Origin: Isosphaeraceae bacterium EP7
Lineage (GTDB): Bacteria > Planctomycetota > Planctomycetia > Isosphaerales > Isosphaeraceae
Assembly: GCA_038400315.1 (NCBI GenBank)
Contig: CP151667.1
Location: forward strand, 3,979,174-4,043,173
Direction of reading: 5' to 3'
Length of the DNA stretch: 64,000 nucleotides
A model generated the notes under the pieces. The model saw only the letters and a list, made by a program, of their open reading frames with translations, had not been told where the DNA came from and ran no database searches. Positions within the stretch are counted from its first letter, which is position 1. Each line of letters opens with the position of its first letter. Shown piece after piece: positions 59,865-64,000 of this stretch. The translations under genes were made by a program, and so were the position numbers.

Positions 59865-59911
59865 CCAGACTGGGGGTCTAGAGGTCGTGGGTTCAAATCC
59901 CGCCGCCCCGA
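59865..59911 (+). other. 3' part of a tRNA-Pro(GGG) gene, integration site (att)
   Basis: Anticodon arm CCAGA-CTGGGGG-TCTAG (anticodon GGG at 59872-59874), T arm GTGGG-TTCAAAT-CCCGC and acceptor strand CGCCCCG-A, without CCA. No D arm or 5' acceptor strand precedes it, so the gene is not complete. This is the usual product of integration into a tRNA 3' end; the intact copy should mark the other end of the island. Isoacceptor identity is inferred from the loop only. Confidence 0.75.
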
Positions 59912-59932
59912 CTAGGACGTGTTGAAATTGAA

Positions 59933-59963
59933 GCGGGCCGCCTGGCAACAGGCGGCCCGCTTT
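59933..59963 (+). terminator. Intrinsic terminator-like hairpin
   Basis: GCGGGCCGCCT (59933-59943) pairs perfectly with AGGCGGCCCGC (59950-59960) around a 6-base loop and is followed by TTT. It stands 21 bases after the tRNA 3' end, so it is likely the original terminator of that tRNA gene, left outside the island. Confidence 0.7.
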
Positions 59964-60419
59964 GCGTTGCTCTCAGAGCGAATGTCGGTTGTGATCTCTG
60001 AATTGAAACCCTCGAAACTTGCTGCATTCCTGATGGATTGAAGACTGATTCGTCGACGCTTATGGAAATCGTCCGATCTTGGCGGTTCGTGGCCTGCGTC
60101 TGGGAACTCGAGATGTCGGAATTCATGCTCGTCCCCAGGGATGACGGATAGGGAGTCGGTCTTGTCGGCGTCGCTCGCGCCGCTCTCGGGCTTCCACGCG
60201 TCCAGTTCGGTCACGGATCGCTTGCCTCCGCGAGCAAGCGGGTGGGGAGACCCACGGCGACACTCCTCGGCAGAAGGTTGCTCTGGTCGTCCATGCAACG
60301 TGCCTCTCCCCGATCGGGATGGCCAAGACTGGACAGGTGTTTGGTATGACGTTTGCGAATTCGCTTGAAGCTCGACCGGGCTTCTCGAGAATTCATCCCT
60401 AAAATACGAGGATTGGCGA
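59964..60419 (+). other. Upstream region of the catalase gene
   Basis: About 450 bases with no supportable gene. It contains the catalase promoter; no clear sigma or OxyR-type site was recognised. Confidence 0.4.
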
Positions 60420-62525
60420 ATGGCCGAGCCAGCAGACGACGCTCGCACCCCCGCGCGTTTCGGCGACGTGGAGGTGGCCATGGGAGCAGGCGGCGAGACT
60501 CATCAGGTGGCCGGAACGGGAAGGCCTGGGCTGACCACGCAGCAGGGCATCCCCGTCGCAGACGACCAGAACTCACTCAAGGTCGGAGCACACGGCCCGA
60601 CGCTCTTGGAGGATTTCCACCTCCGCGAAAAGCTCTTCCACTTCGATCATGAGCGCATCCCCGAGCGGGTCGTTCACGCACGAGGCTTCGGGGCCCACGG
60701 CTATTTCGAGAACTACGGGTCGCTCGCCGACGTCACCAGGGCCGACCTCTTCCAGCGCGCCGGGGAGAAGGTCCCCCTGTTCGTCCGCTTCTCGACCGTC
60801 GGCGGCAACAAAGGGTCGGCCGACCTGGCCCGTGATGTCCGCGGATTCGCGGTGAAGTTTTATACCAAGCAAGGGAACTGGGATCTCGTCGGCAACAACA
60901 TCCCCGTTTTCTTCATCCAGGACGCGATCAAGTTTCCCGACTTCGTCCATGCCGCCAAGGAAGAGCCGGACCGAGGGTTCCCGCAGGCGCAGACGGCGCA
61001 CGACAACTTCTGGGATTTCATCTCGCTCTCACCCGAGAGCATGCACATGGTCATGTGGATCATGTCCGACCGAACCATCCCACGTTCGTTCCGGTTCATG
61101 GAGGGCTTCGGCGTCCACACCTTCCGGCTGGTCAACGCCGAGGGGAAGTCGACCTTCGTCAAGTTCCACTGGAAGCCGAAGCAGGGCCTGCAATCGGTCG
61201 TCTGGAACGAGGCGGTCAAGATCAATGGGGCCGACCCCGACTTCCACAGGCGTGATCTGTGGGACGCGATCGGGGCCGGAGATTTCCCGGAATGGGAACT
61301 GGGCCTCCAACTCTTCGACGAAGCATTCGCCGAGAAGTTCGAGTTCGACGTCCTCGACGCCACCAAGCTGATCCCCGAGGAGCTGGTTCCGATCCGCCCC
61401 GTCGGCCGGATGGTCCTCGACCGCCGCGTCGACAACTTCTTCGCCGAGACCGAGCAGGTCGCGTTCTGCACGCAGAATGTCGTGCCCGGGATCGACTTCA
61501 GTGACGATCCACTGCTTCAGGGGCGGAACTTCTCCTACCTGGACACCCAGCTCAAGCGGCTCGGCGGCCCGAACTTCACCCACATCCCGATCAACGCCCC
61601 GAAATGCCCGTTCGCCCACTTCCAGCAAGACGGCCACATGGCCATGCACAATCCCAAGGGCAGGGTGAACTACGAACCCAACTCCTGGGGCGATGCGGGC
61701 GGACCGCGTGAGACGCCGGCCACCGGCTATCAGAGCTATCCGGCTCAGGTAGAAGGACCCAAGGTGAGGGCTCGCTCGGAGACGTTCGCCGACCATTACA
61801 GCCAAGCGAGGCAGTTCTATATCAGCCAGACCGGGCTCGAGCAGAAGCACATCGCCAACGCCCTGACGTTCGAGCTGAGCAAGGTGGAGACCCCGGCGAT
61901 CCGCTCGCGGATGGTCTCGCACCTGCTGAATATCGACGCCGGCCTCGCCGATGCGGTGGCCAAGGGGCTCCGGCTGAAGGACATCCCTGCGGCGGCCACG
62001 GCCGCGCGGCCGACTCGTCAGGACCTGAAGCCCTCTCCGGCCCTGAGCATCATCAAGAACGGCCCCAAGAGCTTCGCCGGGCGCAAGGTCGCGGCCCTCG
62101 TCACCGACGGGGTCGACGCCGGCGTCCTGGCTGCCCTTGGCAAGGCGCTGAAGGCCGAAGGGGCGGTGCTCAAGCTGGTCGCTCCCGAAGTCGGCGGCGT
62201 GAAGGATTCGGCCGGCGCCTGGCACGACGCCGATGAGAAGCTCGAAGGGGGCCCGTCGGTGCTCTTCGACGCCGTGGCGATCCTCCCTTCCAAGGAGGGT
62301 GCGACGCTGCTGACCACGCTGCCCGCCGCCCGCGACTTCGTCGCCGACGCCGCGGCGCACCGGAAGTTCATCGCCTACGCCGCCGCCGCTTCTCCGCTCC
62401 TGGAGAAGGCGGGCGTCGCTCTCGACGAGGGATTCGTCCCCCTCAACGCCCCGGGTGACTGCGAAGCCTTCATCGCCGCCTGCCGCAAGATCCGCTTCTG
62501 GGACCGAGCCGGCGCAGAGCGATAA
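60420..62525 (+). CDS. katE: Large-subunit (clade 2) catalase
   Basis: 701 residues, the length of HPII-type catalases. It converts hydrogen peroxide to water and oxygen with heme. Distal His in [12 protein letters not shown] (about 86), Asn in [20 protein letters not shown] (about 158), proximal heme Tyr in [12 protein letters not shown] (about 373). The C-terminal 160 residues ([20 protein letters not shown] onward) form the flavodoxin/DJ-1-like domain of this clade. The start ATG 60420 has no strong ribosome site. The first gene outside the island and typical core genome. Confidence 0.95.
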   Translation: MAEPADDARTPARFGDVEVAMGAGGETHQVAGTGRPGLTTQQGIPVADDQNSLKVGAHGPTLLEDFHLREKLFHFDHERIPERVVHARGFGAHGYFENYGSLADVTRADLFQRAGEKVPLFVRFSTVGGNKGSADLARDVRGFAVKFYTKQGNWDLVGNNIPVFFIQDAIKFPDFVHAAKEEPDRGFPQAQTAHDNFWDFISLSPESMHMVMWIMSDRTIPRSFRFMEGFGVHTFRLVNAEGKSTFVKFHWKPKQGLQSVVWNEAVKINGADPDFHRRDLWDAIGAGDFPEWELGLQLFDEAFAEKFEFDVLDATKLIPEELVPIRPVGRMVLDRRVDNFFAETEQVAFCTQNVVPGIDFSDDPLLQGRNFSYLDTQLKRLGGPNFTHIPINAPKCPFAHFQQDGHMAMHNPKGRVNYEPNSWGDAGGPRETPATGYQSYPAQVEGPKVRARSETFADHYSQARQFYISQTGLEQKHIANALTFELSKVETPAIRSRMVSHLLNIDAGLADAVAKGLRLKDIPAAATAARPTRQDLKPSPALSIIKNGPKSFAGRKVAALVTDGVDAGVLAALGKALKAEGAVLKLVAPEVGGVKDSAGAWHDADEKLEGGPSVLFDAVAILPSKEGATLLTTLPAARDFVADAAAHRKFIAYAAAASPLLEKAGVALDEGFVPLNAPGDCEAFIAACRKIRFWDRAGAER

Positions 62526-62640
62526 GCCGTCTGATCAGGGCTGGGGGCCAGCGTGCGCGGGCCCCCAGCCTCATCACCATCTCATCGTCCCGCGAGTCGC
62601 TGCCGTGCCGCCCACGGCCCATTTCGAAGGACCCAGGACC

Positions 62641-63099
62641 ATGTCCCTTAACCGTCGATCGATCCTCTCCGCCATCGGCGTCGCGATCCCGATCGGCCTG
62701 GGCGCACGCGTCAGTTCCGCCGCGAGCGCGGTAGGCCCAGCCCCAGCGCTCCGGTTCAGGCCGTTCGAGGAGGCCTTGTCCGGAGCGGTCGCGGACCCCG
62801 GCCGGACTACCTCGATTGATCTGGAGGGTCTGACGTATCCCTGCCTCAGGGTCGAGGTCGGATTCTCCGAGCAGATTCAGTCCGGCATCCAGGGATGCCA
62901 CAATGACCGACCATTCGCCGGCTTCCCCGCGGGCCACCTCAGGATTGTCAGAACGGGATCGGAGCCAGGGCCTGTCCGGAACGGGGTTCGGCTCTACGTC
63001 TCCACGGTCGACATCGCCCTAACTGGCGGCCTGACCCCTGGCGACGCGAGCCGCCCGCTCGATTTCGCCTCCCTGCCCCCCGCGCCGACCTTCTCATGA
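62641..63099 (+). CDS. Small exported protein, probable Tat substrate
   Basis: 152 residues from ATG 62641. A twin-arginine-like leader (LNRRSILSAIGVAIPIGLGA, cleavage likely after SSAASA) precedes a domain with two Cys (YPCLRVEVG, IQGCHNDRPF). The longer frame reaching back into the catalase is not used. It follows the catalase by 115 bases. Function not recognised. Confidence 0.65.
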   Translation: MSLNRRSILSAIGVAIPIGLGARVSSAASAVGPAPALRFRPFEEALSGAVADPGRTTSIDLEGLTYPCLRVEVGFSEQIQSGIQGCHNDRPFAGFPAGHLRIVRTGSEPGPVRNGVRLYVSTVDIALTGGLTPGDASRPLDFASLPPAPTFS

Positions 63100-63333
63100 G
63101 ATGGCTCGACTGCCCGGTCGTCAGTCGTCCGTTCGCGGCTTCATCGACGCGATTGGGAAGAAGGCGGTTCACCGCGGCTGCCGCTTTGCACGACTTCAGC
63201 CGTGGAGGATCAACGCCCGGGTCGGTTCGGGATCACCTCTTCCGTGGAAACAGCGAAACGCATCGGCGGGGCGAAGGCGCTGTCGAACTCGCGGCACAAG
63301 AAGAATGGGTCTCCCGCAGCCGCCGGCTTCGGC

Positions 63334-64000
<667 letters not shown>

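Noticed and set aside
59820-59911. Complete tRNA gene
   Set aside because: Anticodon and T arms fold, but no D arm or 5' acceptor strand complementary to CGCCCCG lies upstream.

Overview
The window is GC-rich (about two thirds G+C in most genes) and looks like the accessory genome of a soil or freshwater planctomycete, probably Isosphaeraceae. This is inferred from the gene mix (CHAT and caspase proteases, a MoxR-vWA-propeller operon, a DNA polymerase A island, many insertion sequences) and from codon use. No rRNA or CRISPR array is visible; the only tRNA trace is a 3' fragment at an integration site.

Left third (1-26258): protease genes cut up by transposons. It opens with the 3' part of a protein homologous to the C-terminal half of a caspase-like protein, fused to an alpha/beta-hydrolase. 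An IS21 element follows, whose istB is split by a serine-recombinase element. Next is a three-gene minus-strand operon (membrane-anchored repeat protein, large secreted protein, TPR-CHAT protease). Then come an IS630 with a probable -1 frameshift, a decayed DDE transposon, a caspase gene, and an IS256 that was invaded first by an IS630 and then by an IS701.

Middle (26259-38576): an AT-richer four-gene cassette (membrane protein, small protein, HlyD-like barrel-sandwich protein, fibronectin-type/repeat protein with a possible toxin tip) lies against a second nest. There one serine-recombinase element has inserted into the recombinase gene of another, which sits between fragments of two different transposases. 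A truncated IS1595 closes this nest.

Right third: 38935-46951 is an intact-looking, tightly coupled MoxR-vWA-beta-propeller ternary operon, a family predicted to act in biological conflict. From 48064 to about 59911 lies an integrative element with its own replication genes (family A DNA polymerase, AAA+ helicase, primase), a repressor, two small HTH proteins and a tyrosine integrase next to a tRNA-Pro 3' fragment. Ordinary chromosomal genes appear after it: a large catalase, a small exported protein and an ABC-transporter ATPase.

The strongest possibly new observation is a pattern. All three serine-recombinase elements interrupt genes of other mobile elements at codons for conserved motifs: the IstB P-loop, the LLGLK segment of a recombinase, and the catalytic-Glu motif of transposases. 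For two of them, removing the element with a 2-bp core restores the target reading frame exactly. They look like hyperparasites of transposons.
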